From assembly GCA_964411985.1 (NCBI GenBank), contig CAYPNF010000002.1:186001-250000 (forward strand): a stretch of DNA of 64,000 nucleotides, given 5' to 3'. This DNA comes from CAYPNF01 sp964411985 (lineage in GTDB: Bacteria; Verrucomicrobiota; Verrucomicrobiia; Limisphaerales; J093). The position numbers and the translations under genes are program-made. The notes beneath the pieces are model-generated. The model searched no databases. It saw nothing but the letters and a program-made list of their open reading frames with translations, and was not told the origin of the DNA. This document shows positions 41,660 to 49,525 of the stretch, piece after piece. Position 1 is the first letter of the stretch. Each line of letters begins with the position of its first letter.

Positions 41660-42113
41660 GGGGAGCGGATACTAAAAGGATGAGATCGAAAGCACAGCAT
41701 TTTCGAAGAAGGCATTCTGAGTTGTGAATGGGTTTGTTCAAAGTGGTCAAAAAACAACACCGATTCTTTGGGGAAGCGGGGAGTTCAAGAGGAGCGGTAG
41801 ACGAGAGTAGTCGGAAGTGCCTTGTATACAGTTGTGTACATTGGTCCTCAAATCTCCTGTTTCGCCTTGGCATGCCTGCTGCTTAGGCGGCGTGCTCTGG
41901 TTTATAGCCAACCAAAACAGACCGACAAAGTTTGCTCAAAGAACTTCAGTCGAGTCAGTTTCCGCGATCGTCGCGATGACTGCGCAGAACTCCGGCGAGG
42001 ATGGGGTTGGCGGGATTCCGAAGGCAGATACGGCCGAGGCCTTCGGTTCATTCCGGAATCCGGGCAGCAAGGACAAAAACACGCGTCCCTAATTGTGTCT
42101 TAGAACAGATGCC
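41660..42113. promoter_or_regulatory. Control region of the glnB-amt operon
   Basis: 454 bp without a convincing gene, between the divergent dus start and the PII gene. It contains TTGTATACAG/TTGTGTACAT direct-repeat-like boxes at about 41822-41841 and a candidate sigma-54 promoter at 41868-41884. Two short overlapping open frames here have no protein character. Confidence 0.5.
41868..41884 (+). promoter_or_regulatory. Candidate sigma-54 promoter of the PII-amt operon
   Basis: TGGCATGCCTGCTGCTT has GG at -25/-24 and GC at -13/-12 in the exact 12-bp spacing required by RpoN and differs from TGGCAC-N5-TTGCT at few positions. The location upstream of a PII-Amt operon fits nitrogen control. The leader to the PII start would be about 220 bases. 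Confidence 0.5.
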
Positions 42114-42452
42114 ATGAAGAAAATTGAAGCCATTATCAAACCGTTCAAGCTGGAAGAGGTCAAAGATGCCCTCAGCGACATTGGAATCGAAGGAATGACC
42201 GTCAGCGAGGTCAAGGGATTCGGTCGGCAGAAGGGACATACCGAAATCTACCGGGGAAGTGAATACACGGTCGACTTCTTGCCCAAGATCAAGATCGAAA
42301 TCGTTGTTTCCGATAGCCTGGCGGAGGCCGCAGTGGCCGCGATCGTGAAGACCGCCAAAACCGGGAAGATTGGCGACGGCAAAGTCTTTCTCTCCAAAAT
42401 CGAGGAAGCAGTCAGGATCCGGACCGATGAGAAAGGAGAACAAGCCGTTTAA
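42114..42452 (+). CDS. glnK: PII nitrogen regulatory protein
   Basis: 112 residues, a canonical PII: MKKIEAIIKPFKLEEVK, the T-loop GSEYTVDFLPK with the uridylylatable Y51, and the C-terminal signature TGKIGDGKVFLS. It senses 2-oxoglutarate and ATP/ADP and, in the operon with amt, blocks the ammonium channel when nitrogen is plentiful. The amt gene starts 37 bp downstream. The GlnK name rests on this linkage; GlnB cannot be excluded by sequence. Confidence 0.95.
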   Translation: MKKIEAIIKPFKLEEVKDALSDIGIEGMTVSEVKGFGRQKGHTEIYRGSEYTVDFLPKIKIEIVVSDSLAEAAVAAIVKTAKTGKIGDGKVFLSKIEEAVRIRTDEKGEQAV

Positions 42453-42489
42453 GAAAGAGGTGCTTCCACCATCAACGCCCTTGAACTTT

Positions 42490-43989
42490 ATGAAAAAATT
42501 ACTTTTCTTGATTGGATTCGTCGCATGTCTCTTGGTCTCCCCAGCCGTGGTTGCTGCCGACGACGCCGCACCCGCGGCAGCGGCAGCGGCAGCGGTCCCC
42601 GCCAAAGCGGATCCTGACCTCTCTCAGCGGATCGCGGATCTTGAGGCTTACATTGGCAACACAGCGCGAGGGAGTGACGTGGCGGACTCCAAGGTCGGCT
42701 CCAAGCTCGCTGACACTGCGGGCCCTGGCCACAACGGCTGGATGATGACCTCCTCCGCGCTCGTTCTCTTCATGACCTTGCCGGGCCTGGCGCTGTTCTA
42801 TGGCGGCCTCGTTCGTCGCAAGAACGTGCTCTCCGTTCTCGCCCAGTGCCTAGGTATCGCGGGACTGGTCACACTCCTTTGGTGGTTGTGTGGCTACAGT
42901 CTCGTTTTCGGGGATGGTGCGGGATCAGTCATTGGCAACCTCAAGTTCGCTTTCCTCAACGGAGTCGATTCCAAGCCCAACACGAACTATTCGTACTGGG
43001 TTTCACACAACGTTTTTTCGATGTACCAGTTGATGTTTGCCATCATCACCCCTGCGCTGATCATCGGGGCGATTGCGGAGCGCATGAAATTCGCAGCCAT
43101 TCTGCTGTTCGTTACGCTCTGGATGTTTGTGGTTTACTTCCCCCTCGCTCACATGGTCTGGGGTATTGATGGCCTTATGAACGGCGTCTGGAACAGCAAG
43201 GCCTCCATCAAGGCGATCGACTTCGCCGGCGGCACGGTGGTGCATATGTCCTCGGGATGGTCCGCCCTGATCCTTTGCTTGATTCTCGGCAAGCGGCTTG
43301 GGTTCCCCAAGGAACCGATGCCCCCGCACAGCATGGTGATGTGTATGATTGGGACGGGAATGCTCTGGGTGGGGTGGTACGGATTCAACGCCGGAAGCGC
43401 CGTAGCCGCTGATGGCATCGCCGCCAATGCGTTTATGACCACTACGATCGCCACGGCGATTGCCTCCTTCGTGTGGGCCATGGCCGAATACATCTTCCGA
43501 GGCAAGCCCAGCGTGCTCGGTTTCTGCTCCGGTGCAGTGGCTGGACTTGTGGTGGTGACCCCTGCGACGGGCTTCATCACGGCGAACGGCGCGGTGGTGA
43601 TTGGAATCCTGGCTGGCATCATACCCTTCCTGGCCTGCTCTTTCCTCAAGCCCCGACTGGGCTATGACGACGCGCTGGACACCTTCGGCGTGCACGCGGT
43701 GGGCGGGACTCTCGGAGCTTTCCTGACGGGCATCCTGGCCACAGCCGACGCTAATGCCAATCTCGTTGGCGATCCTGCGAAAGCGAACGGACTTGCCAAA
43801 CTGGTCGGAAACGGACTCTGGATCGAACAATTGAAGGCCATCGGATTGACCTTGACCCTGGCCATAGTCGGCACGGTTGTCATTGCGTACATCGTGAAGG
43901 CGGTTGTTGGATTACGTCCAAGTGAGGAAGTGGAGACGGTGGGCCTCGACCTGACCGAGCACGGCGAGGAAGGTTACCACGGCGGATAG
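42490..43989 (+). CDS. amtB: Ammonium transporter with a long N-terminal extension
   Basis: 499 residues. A signal peptide (MKKLLFLIGFVACLLVSPAVVA) precedes an unusual Ala/Asp-rich periplasmic stretch of about 65 residues. The eleven-helix Amt core follows: WMMTSSALVLFMTLPGLALFYGG, VLAQCLGIAGLVTLLWWLCGYS, DFAGGTVVHMSSGWSAL (pore His of the twin-His pair), WYGFNAGSAVAADG and DTFGVHAVGGTLGAFLTG (second pore His). ATG 42490 starts the signal peptide; the longer frame upstream overlaps the PII gene. It imports ammonium and is gated by PII. Confidence 0.96.
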   Translation: MKKLLFLIGFVACLLVSPAVVAADDAAPAAAAAAAVPAKADPDLSQRIADLEAYIGNTARGSDVADSKVGSKLADTAGPGHNGWMMTSSALVLFMTLPGLALFYGGLVRRKNVLSVLAQCLGIAGLVTLLWWLCGYSLVFGDGAGSVIGNLKFAFLNGVDSKPNTNYSYWVSHNVFSMYQLMFAIITPALIIGAIAERMKFAAILLFVTLWMFVVYFPLAHMVWGIDGLMNGVWNSKASIKAIDFAGGTVVHMSSGWSALILCLILGKRLGFPKEPMPPHSMVMCMIGTGMLWVGWYGFNAGSAVAADGIAANAFMTTTIATAIASFVWAMAEYIFRGKPSVLGFCSGAVAGLVVVTPATGFITANGAVVIGILAGIIPFLACSFLKPRLGYDDALDTFGVHAVGGTLGAFLTGILATADANANLVGDPAKANGLAKLVGNGLWIEQLKAIGLTLTLAIVGTVVIAYIVKAVVGLRPSEEVETVGLDLTEHGEEGYHGG

Positions 43990-44006
43990 GATTAGAGCCC
44001 TCAGAG

Positions 44007-44049
44007 GGCCGTGCCAGCGACGGATCGGGAAATCTCCGCTGGCACGGCC
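44007..44049 (+). terminator. Long perfect hairpin between amt and glnA
   Basis: GGCCGTGCCAGCG (44007-44019) and CGCTGGCACGGCC (44037-44049) form a perfect 13-bp stem with a 17-base loop, 18 bases after the amt stop. No T run follows, so it could be a processing or stability hairpin, or a partial terminator limiting read-through into glnA. Confidence 0.6.
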
Positions 44050-44127
44050 TGTATCGCTGAGTCGTATAGACCCAACAACTGAAATCACAAGTAAGTAGAA
44101 GTTAGATAAAACACAAGTACCAAAACA

Positions 44128-45540
44128 ATGAGCACACCGAAGCAAGTTCTGGAGTTGGTGAAGAAGAGCGGTGCGAAAATGGTCGACTTCAAATTCGTCG
44201 ACACCTTCGGCACCTGGCAACATTTCAGCTGCCCCATTGGCGAGTTGAGCGAGGAAGTTTTTGAAGAAGGCCTGGGATTCGATGGTTCCTCTATCCGTGG
44301 ATGGAAATCGATCGAGGCTTCCGACATGCTGGTCATGCCAGATCCCAAGACCGCTTTCATTGATCCTTTCTGCGCCGATACCACTCTGAGTCTGACCTGT
44401 ACCATCGCTGAAACTGGCACCAAAGAGGCCTACAGCCGTGACCCCCGCGGGATCGCCCAACGCGCTGAAAAATACCTCCAGAGCACCGGTCTGGCCGACA
44501 CGGGTGTTTTTGGGCCCGAAGCTGAGTTCTTCATCTTTGACAACGTCCAGTACGACTCCCGCAGCAACGGTACCTATTATACCGTCGACAGCGAGGAAGG
44601 GATCTGGAACTCCGGGCGCGATGAAGGACCGAACTTGGGTTACAAGATTCGCTACAAGGAAGGCTATTTTCCTGTAGGCCCTACCGACACCCAGCAGGAT
44701 ATCCGCACCGAGATGTGCCTGGTGATGGAGCAGTTGGGGATCAAGATCGAGCGTCAACATCACGAAGTGGCCACCGCGGGCCAGGCGGAAATTGATTTTC
44801 GTTTCGACACCCTCGTGAAGACGGCCGACAACATGATGCTCTACAAGTACTGCATCAAGAACATTGCCCGCAAACATGGCAAGACGGTGACATTCATGCC
44901 CAAGCCGCTCTTCGGCGACAACGGGTCAGGCATGCACACTCACATTTCGCTCTGGAAGAAGGGCAAACCGCTCTTTGCGGGCAACGAGTACGCCGGCCTG
45001 AGCCAGATGGCCCTCTATTTCATCGGCGGCATTCTGAAACACGCCAAAGCGCTGTGCGCTCTCTGCAGTCCGACCACCAACAGCTACAAGCGCTTGGTGC
45101 CTGGCTACGAAGCGCCCGTGAACCTGGCCTACAGTGCTCGTAACCGCAGTGCGGCCATCCGCATTCCCACCTTCAGCGAGAACCCGAAAGCCAAGCGCAT
45201 CGAGTACCGCCCGCCCGATCCTTCCGCCAACCCATACCTCTGTTACACGGCACTCTTGATGGCGGGTTTGGATGGCGTTCTCAATAAGATCGACCCGGGC
45301 GAACCGATGGACAAAAACATGTACGAACTGCCGCCCGAGGAACTCGCGAAGGTGCCTCAGGTGCCTGGCAGTCTGGGAGAAGCTTTGGATCACCTCGAGA
45401 AGGACCACGACTTCCTCCTGAAGGGTGATGTCTTTACGAAGGACTTCCTCGACATGTGGATCAGCCACAAGCGCAAGGAACACGATGCGCTCCGCCTGCG
45501 CCCGCATCCGTATGAGTTCTTCCTTTACTACGACGTCTAG
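44128..45540 (+). CDS. glnA: Glutamine synthetase type I
   Basis: 470 residues. Motifs: GFDGSSIRGWKSIEASDM (substrate loop), FGPEAEFFIFD, GQAEIDFRFDTL, KPLFGDNGSGMHTHISLWK (ATP/metal site), NRSAAIRIP and RIEYRPPDPSANPY. The adenylylation site is Y399 in KNMYELPPEE, so activity is probably controlled by GlnE. It forms a dodecamer that makes glutamine from glutamate and ammonium. It lies 138 bp after amt, separated by a strong hairpin, so it may also have its own promoter. Confidence 0.98.
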   Translation: MSTPKQVLELVKKSGAKMVDFKFVDTFGTWQHFSCPIGELSEEVFEEGLGFDGSSIRGWKSIEASDMLVMPDPKTAFIDPFCADTTLSLTCTIAETGTKEAYSRDPRGIAQRAEKYLQSTGLADTGVFGPEAEFFIFDNVQYDSRSNGTYYTVDSEEGIWNSGRDEGPNLGYKIRYKEGYFPVGPTDTQQDIRTEMCLVMEQLGIKIERQHHEVATAGQAEIDFRFDTLVKTADNMMLYKYCIKNIARKHGKTVTFMPKPLFGDNGSGMHTHISLWKKGKPLFAGNEYAGLSQMALYFIGGILKHAKALCALCSPTTNSYKRLVPGYEAPVNLAYSARNRSAAIRIPTFSENPKAKRIEYRPPDPSANPYLCYTALLMAGLDGVLNKIDPGEPMDKNMYELPPEELAKVPQVPGSLGEALDHLEKDHDFLLKGDVFTKDFLDMWISHKRKEHDALRLRPHPYEFFLYYDV

Positions 45541-45605
45541 ACGACGAGGACTCTACTAGGGAGAGTCCAACGGCACGGCACCTTTCCGGAAGAGGGTGCC
45601 ATTCC

Positions 45606-45636
45606 AGGCCCGGCCAAGAGACAGTTGGCCGGGCCT
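45606..45636. terminator. Bidirectional terminator between glnA and the XRE-cupin gene
   Basis: AGGCCCGGCCAA (45606-45617), loop GAGACAG, TTGGCCGGGCCT (45625-45636): a perfect 12-bp stem between convergent genes. A T-rich ATTGCTTTGC follows on the plus strand. Confidence 0.7.
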
Positions 45637-45645
45637 ATTGCTTTG

Positions 45646-46251
45646 CTATCGGTAGATGTCGACGAGGAAGATGCCCGCTTCGGTGTTGCCGATGTTAATG
45701 ATCGCGTGGGGAATGTCAGCACGGTAACTGGCGGAATCCCCAGGATTCAGGGTCTCCTTATCCTCCCCCGATTCTACCTGGATCTGGCCAGTCTGAACGG
45801 TGAGGAACTCCCGGGTTCCCTCAAAGTGGGGGGCACTGCGGAGCGCCCCCCCCGGTTGGAGCAGCACTTCGTAAAACTCCACGTCCTTCTCCAGATTCAG
45901 CGGCGACAGCGTTCGAATTCGGCAGTTCTTATCGGACCGGTAATGGTAAGTGTGGTCATCCGCACGGATGACCGTGACCGAGGAGGTGACTCCTGGGGAT
46001 TCGATGAGTTCTCCCAAGCCCATGTTGAAGGCGCGGGCAATCCGGAGTGCCACAGCCAGGGTCGGGTTCACTTGGTCACGCTCGATCTGGCTCAGCATCG
46101 ATCGGCTTACCCCGCTGGCAGTGGCTAATCCCTCCAAGGACCAACCGCGGTCCACGCGCAGTTTTTTGACCCTATGCCCAAACCGCGGGCTGGTTGGCTC
46201 CAGGTTGGATTGGGAGGGGACCGGCTTGGGGGTAGACTTGGAGTCAGGCAT
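45646..46251 (-). CDS. XRE-family regulator with C-terminal cupin sensor domain
   Basis: 201 residues. Residues 24-82 are an HTH of XRE type (VKKLRVDRGWSLEGLATASGVSRSMLSQIERDQVNPTL). Residues about 120-198 are a cupin (EFYEVLLQPGGALRS, GTREFLTVQTGQIQVESG, LNPGDSASYRADIPHAI). This class senses small metabolites and represses nearby catabolic genes. It is divergent from tdh-kbl, and two related palindromes lie between the start codons; it very likely binds them. Confidence 0.9.
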   Translation of the reverse strand: MPDSKSTPKPVPSQSNLEPTSPRFGHRVKKLRVDRGWSLEGLATASGVSRSMLSQIERDQVNPTLAVALRIARAFNMGLGELIESPGVTSSVTVIRADDHTYHYRSDKNCRIRTLSPLNLEKDVEFYEVLLQPGGALRSAPHFEGTREFLTVQTGQIQVESGEDKETLNPGDSASYRADIPHAIINIGNTEAGIFLVDIYR

Positions 46252-46262
46252 GGTTCGAAAAA

Positions 46263-46276
46263 TCCACTATAGTGGA
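46263..46276. promoter_or_regulatory. Palindromic operator 1 of the XRE-cupin regulator
   Basis: TCCACTATAGTGGA is a perfect 14-bp palindrome 12 bp upstream of the XRE-cupin start. Its pattern TTCCA-N6-TGGAA is shared with the site at 46325-46340. Confidence 0.7.
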
Positions 46277-46324
46277 AAAAGATCTTGCATAGCGAACGTG
46301 TTTGTTCTATATCTAGACAGTGAA

Positions 46325-46340
46325 TTCCAGTATGCTGGAA
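46325..46340. promoter_or_regulatory. Palindromic operator 2, on the tdh side
   Basis: TTCCAGTATGCTGGAA has perfect 6-bp arms around TATG. Its centre is 63 bp from that of operator 1, six helical turns, so two regulator dimers would sit on the same face of the DNA. Confidence 0.7.
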
Positions 46341-46388
46341 ATCAAGAACCGCGTCGATTAACGAAGTGACTCACGCCCCGTGTCAACT

Positions 46389-47417
46389 ATGAAAGCTCTG
46401 GTGAAAGCTCAAGCCACTCAAGGACTCTGGCTGCAAGATGTCCCTCTCCCTACCATTGGTATCAACGACGTTCTCATCCGAGTCCACAAGACCGGCATCT
46501 GCGGCACCGATCTTCATATCTACAAGTGGGATGCTTGGGCGCAGCGAACCATCCCTGTCCCGATGGTCGTGGGACATGAGTTTGTGGGTGAGGTCGTGGA
46601 AGTGGGGTCCAACGTGAATGATTTTCGGAAGGGCGACGTGGTGAGTGCGGAAGGTCACGTGGTGTGTGGTCGTTGCCGCAACTGCCTGGCGGGTCGAAGA
46701 CACCTGTGTGCTGACACCCAGGGAATCGGGGTGAACCGGACGGGAGCGTTTGCGGAGTTCATTTCGGTGCCGATGACCAATGTTTGGCACCACCGCCCTG
46801 ACATCGACCGCGACGTGGCTTCCATTTTCGATCCTTTCGGCAATGCGGTGCACACCGCCCTTTCCTTCAACGTGCTCGGGGAGGACGTCCTCATCACCGG
46901 TGCGGGACCCATCGGCATCATGGCGGCTGCCATCGTGAAGCATGCTGGCGCCCGTTTTGTCGTGATTACCGACGTGAATGATTACCGGTTGGAGTTGGCG
47001 AAAGCCATGGGGGCTGATGTGGCATGCAACGTCAAGAATGGCTCGCTCGCGCAGGTGCAGAAGCAATTGGGGATGAAGGAGGGATTCGATGTGGGCCTGG
47101 AAATGTCCGGCAGTCCCGTCGCTTTCAAAGACATGATCGACAGCATGTGCCACGGGGGCAAAATCGCTCTGCTGGGGATCCCTTCGGAGCAGATGGCGAT
47201 TGACTGGAATAAGGTTGTTTTCAACATGCTTACCATCAAAGGTATTTATGGTCGCGAAATGTACGAGACCTGGTACAAAATGAGCGTGATGCTCGAGAGC
47301 GGCCTCGATATTCGCCCCGTCATCACCCATCGGTTCCATTACACCGACTTCCAGAAGGGATTTGATGCGATGTTGTCCGGGCAGTCAGGCAAAGTGGTGC
47401 TCGATTGGAGTCATTGA
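46389..47417 (+). CDS. tdh: L-threonine 3-dehydrogenase
   Basis: 342 residues from ATG 46389 (a GTG at 46380 is also in frame). Zinc-dependent medium-chain dehydrogenase: catalytic-zinc C38 (GICGTDLHIYKWD) and H63-E64 (VVGHEFVGE), structural-zinc cysteines CGRCRNC...HLC, and the cofactor loop VLITGAGPIGIMAAAI. The YKWDAWAQRTI segment is characteristic of threonine dehydrogenases. It oxidises threonine to 2-amino-3-ketobutyrate, the substrate of the next gene, 13 bp downstream. Confidence 0.96.
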   Translation: MKALVKAQATQGLWLQDVPLPTIGINDVLIRVHKTGICGTDLHIYKWDAWAQRTIPVPMVVGHEFVGEVVEVGSNVNDFRKGDVVSAEGHVVCGRCRNCLAGRRHLCADTQGIGVNRTGAFAEFISVPMTNVWHHRPDIDRDVASIFDPFGNAVHTALSFNVLGEDVLITGAGPIGIMAAAIVKHAGARFVVITDVNDYRLELAKAMGADVACNVKNGSLAQVQKQLGMKEGFDVGLEMSGSPVAFKDMIDSMCHGGKIALLGIPSEQMAIDWNKVVFNMLTIKGIYGREMYETWYKMSVMLESGLDIRPVITHRFHYTDFQKGFDAMLSGQSGKVVLDWSH

Positions 47418-47430
47418 ACCGAAGAGAACT

Positions 47431-48615
47431 ATGTTTGGCGCATTTCAGCAGCATGTCGTGGCGCAGTTGGGTGAGATCCGGCACGCCGGGACCTACAAGG
47501 GTGAGCGCGTGATCATGACGCCCCAGGGCGCGACCATCCGGGTCGCCACCGGGGACCCGGTGCTCAATTTGTGTGCCAACAACTACCTGGGGCTCGCTCA
47601 ACATCCCGAGGTGCAAGCCTCGGCCGCCCAGGGCTTGAAAGACTGGGGCTATGGCATGGCCAGCGTGCGCTTCATCTGTGGCACTCAGGGTGTTCACAAA
47701 CAGTTGGAGGCGAAGATCAGCCAGTTCCTCGGCACCGAGGACACCATCCTTTACGGTTCGTGCTTCGACGCCAATGGGGGTCTTTTCGAAACGCTGTTGG
47801 GACCTGACGATGCGGTCATCAGCGACGAATTGAATCACGCCTCGATCATCGACGGCATCCGGCTCTGCAAGGCGCAGCGATGGCGGTATCGCAACAATGA
47901 CATGGCTGATTTAGAGGCGAAACTTCAGGAAGCCTCCAAAGCCCGGTTCAAGCTGATCGCCACCGACGGAGTGTTCTCCATGGACGGCTACATCGCCAAC
48001 CTCCGTGCCGTGTGTGATTTGGCGGATCGATACCAGGCTTTGGTCATGGTGGACGACTCTCATGCGGTCGGGTTTGTGGGGGCTACCGGACGAGGCACGC
48101 ACGAGTACAACGAGGTCATGGGGCGTGTTGACATCCTTACGGGTACCTTGGGCAAAGCTTTGGGCGGAGCGAGCGGAGGATACACCAGTGGCCGGAGGGA
48201 GATCATCGAACTGCTCCGCCAGCGGTCGCGACCGTATCTTTTCTCGAACACTCTGGCCCCCTCGATCGCCGCCGCTTCGCTGCGTGCTCTCGACTTGCTT
48301 TCCCAATCCACCGAGTTGCGGGATCGCCTTGAGAGGAATACTCGCTTTTTCCGGTCCGAAATGGAAAAGGCGGGCTTCAACCTGCGACCGGGGACTCATC
48401 CCATCGTGCCGGTGATGCTGGGGGATGCGGCTTTGGCCTCCCGTTTTGCGGATGCCATGCTGCGCCGAGGCGTGTACGTGATTGGTTTCAGCTATCCTGT
48501 GGTTCCCAAGGATGCCGCGCGCATCCGCACCCAGATCTCCGCCGCACACAGTCAGGCGGATTTGGAGAAAGCGCTTGAGGCCTTCGTCTCCACCCGGAGA
48601 GAGATGGGCTGCTGA
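47431..48615 (+). CDS. kbl: Glycine C-acetyltransferase (2-amino-3-ketobutyrate CoA ligase)
   Basis: 394 residues, an alpha-oxoamine synthase: NLCANNYLGLAQHPEV, FICGTQGVHKQLE, YGSCFDANGG, DELNHASIIDG, VMVDDSHAVGFVG, and the PLP-binding K242 in GTLGKALGGASGGY. It splits 2-amino-3-ketobutyrate with CoA into glycine and acetyl-CoA, completing threonine breakdown begun by Tdh. The two genes form a standard tdh-kbl operon under the divergent XRE-cupin regulator. Confidence 0.97.
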   Translation: MFGAFQQHVVAQLGEIRHAGTYKGERVIMTPQGATIRVATGDPVLNLCANNYLGLAQHPEVQASAAQGLKDWGYGMASVRFICGTQGVHKQLEAKISQFLGTEDTILYGSCFDANGGLFETLLGPDDAVISDELNHASIIDGIRLCKAQRWRYRNNDMADLEAKLQEASKARFKLIATDGVFSMDGYIANLRAVCDLADRYQALVMVDDSHAVGFVGATGRGTHEYNEVMGRVDILTGTLGKALGGASGGYTSGRREIIELLRQRSRPYLFSNTLAPSIAAASLRALDLLSQSTELRDRLERNTRFFRSEMEKAGFNLRPGTHPIVPVMLGDAALASRFADAMLRRGVYVIGFSYPVVPKDAARIRTQISAAHSQADLEKALEAFVSTRREMGC

Positions 48616-48722
48616 TCGTGCTGTGTTCACGGCTGCTGGCGCGGGCCGACGAGGTCGGCAGCGACAAGCGCCCTGGCGAAGCTTGTGTGAAGGGAGCCGT
48701 TCGCTTACAGTCCCCGTAGCGA

Positions 48723-49481
48723 ATGACAGCCCAGCAACTGCAGCGAGAACTCCTCGAGCAACTGGAGCAGCCTTTCACTGGCGAAGCGCTGTTCGATTGC
48801 TTGTCGGACCTTTGTTTCTTCATGAAGAACCTCCGCGGCGAGTACGTGGTGGTGAACTGGACTCTCGTACAGCGCTGCGGCCTCCACGACAAATCCCAGA
48901 TTGTGGGGCGCACTCCCGAGCAGGTCTTTCCCCCGCCTTTGGGTACCACCTATCGTTTGCAGGATGAGGCGGTTCTCCGCACTGGGGAGCCGATCCTCGA
49001 TCGTCTCGAGCTTCAGCTCTACCCGTCGGGAAGGCGGGGTTGGTGTTTGACCAACAAAGTTCCGCTGGCTGGAAAGCGTGGGAAGATGGCTGGTTTGGTA
49101 GGGATCTCAAAGGATTTGCAGGCACCAAACGAAGAAGGCGAGGACTACTCAGCGGTGGCTCGGGCGGTGCAGAGAATCCAAACCGCCTTTGACGAGCCGC
49201 TCAAGGTGCGCGACTTGGCGGCACTGGCAGGTTTTTCGGTTTACCAGTTCGAGCAGCGCGTCCGCAGGATCTTCCACATCACTGCCGGCCAATTCATCCA
49301 GAAGACCCGCATGGACGCTGCACTTCGACGGCTTCGCGATACCGATACTCCGATCGCCGAGGTGGCCATCGCGTGCGGTTACTCGGACCAAAGCGCGTTC
49401 TCGCGGCAATTCAAGCAGACCACGGGCTTTTCCCCGGCGCAATACCGGAGGGCGATGGCTGCCGTCTCGACCCCGGCATGA
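48723..49481 (+). CDS. AraC-family regulator with N-terminal PAS domain
   Basis: 252 residues. Residues 20-135 form a PAS sensor (LCFFMKNLRGEYVVVNWTLVQRCGL, GRTPEQVFPP, LVGISKDLQ). Residues about 150-245 are an AraC DNA-binding domain with two helix-turn-helix units (VRDLAALAGFSVYQFEQRVRRIF, IAEVAIACGYSDQSAFSRQFKQTTGFSPAQYRR). The PAS ligand is unknown. It lies 107 bp after kbl in the same direction and may respond to threonine catabolism or be independent. Confidence 0.88.
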   Translation: MTAQQLQRELLEQLEQPFTGEALFDCLSDLCFFMKNLRGEYVVVNWTLVQRCGLHDKSQIVGRTPEQVFPPPLGTTYRLQDEAVLRTGEPILDRLELQLYPSGRRGWCLTNKVPLAGKRGKMAGLVGISKDLQAPNEEGEDYSAVARAVQRIQTAFDEPLKVRDLAALAGFSVYQFEQRVRRIFHITAGQFIQKTRMDAALRRLRDTDTPIAEVAIACGYSDQSAFSRQFKQTTGFSPAQYRRAMAAVSTPA

Positions 49482-49525
49482 GAAGAGGGCGATCCGAGCG
49501 CGTGGTGGCCCTCTGGCGTGGGCAA

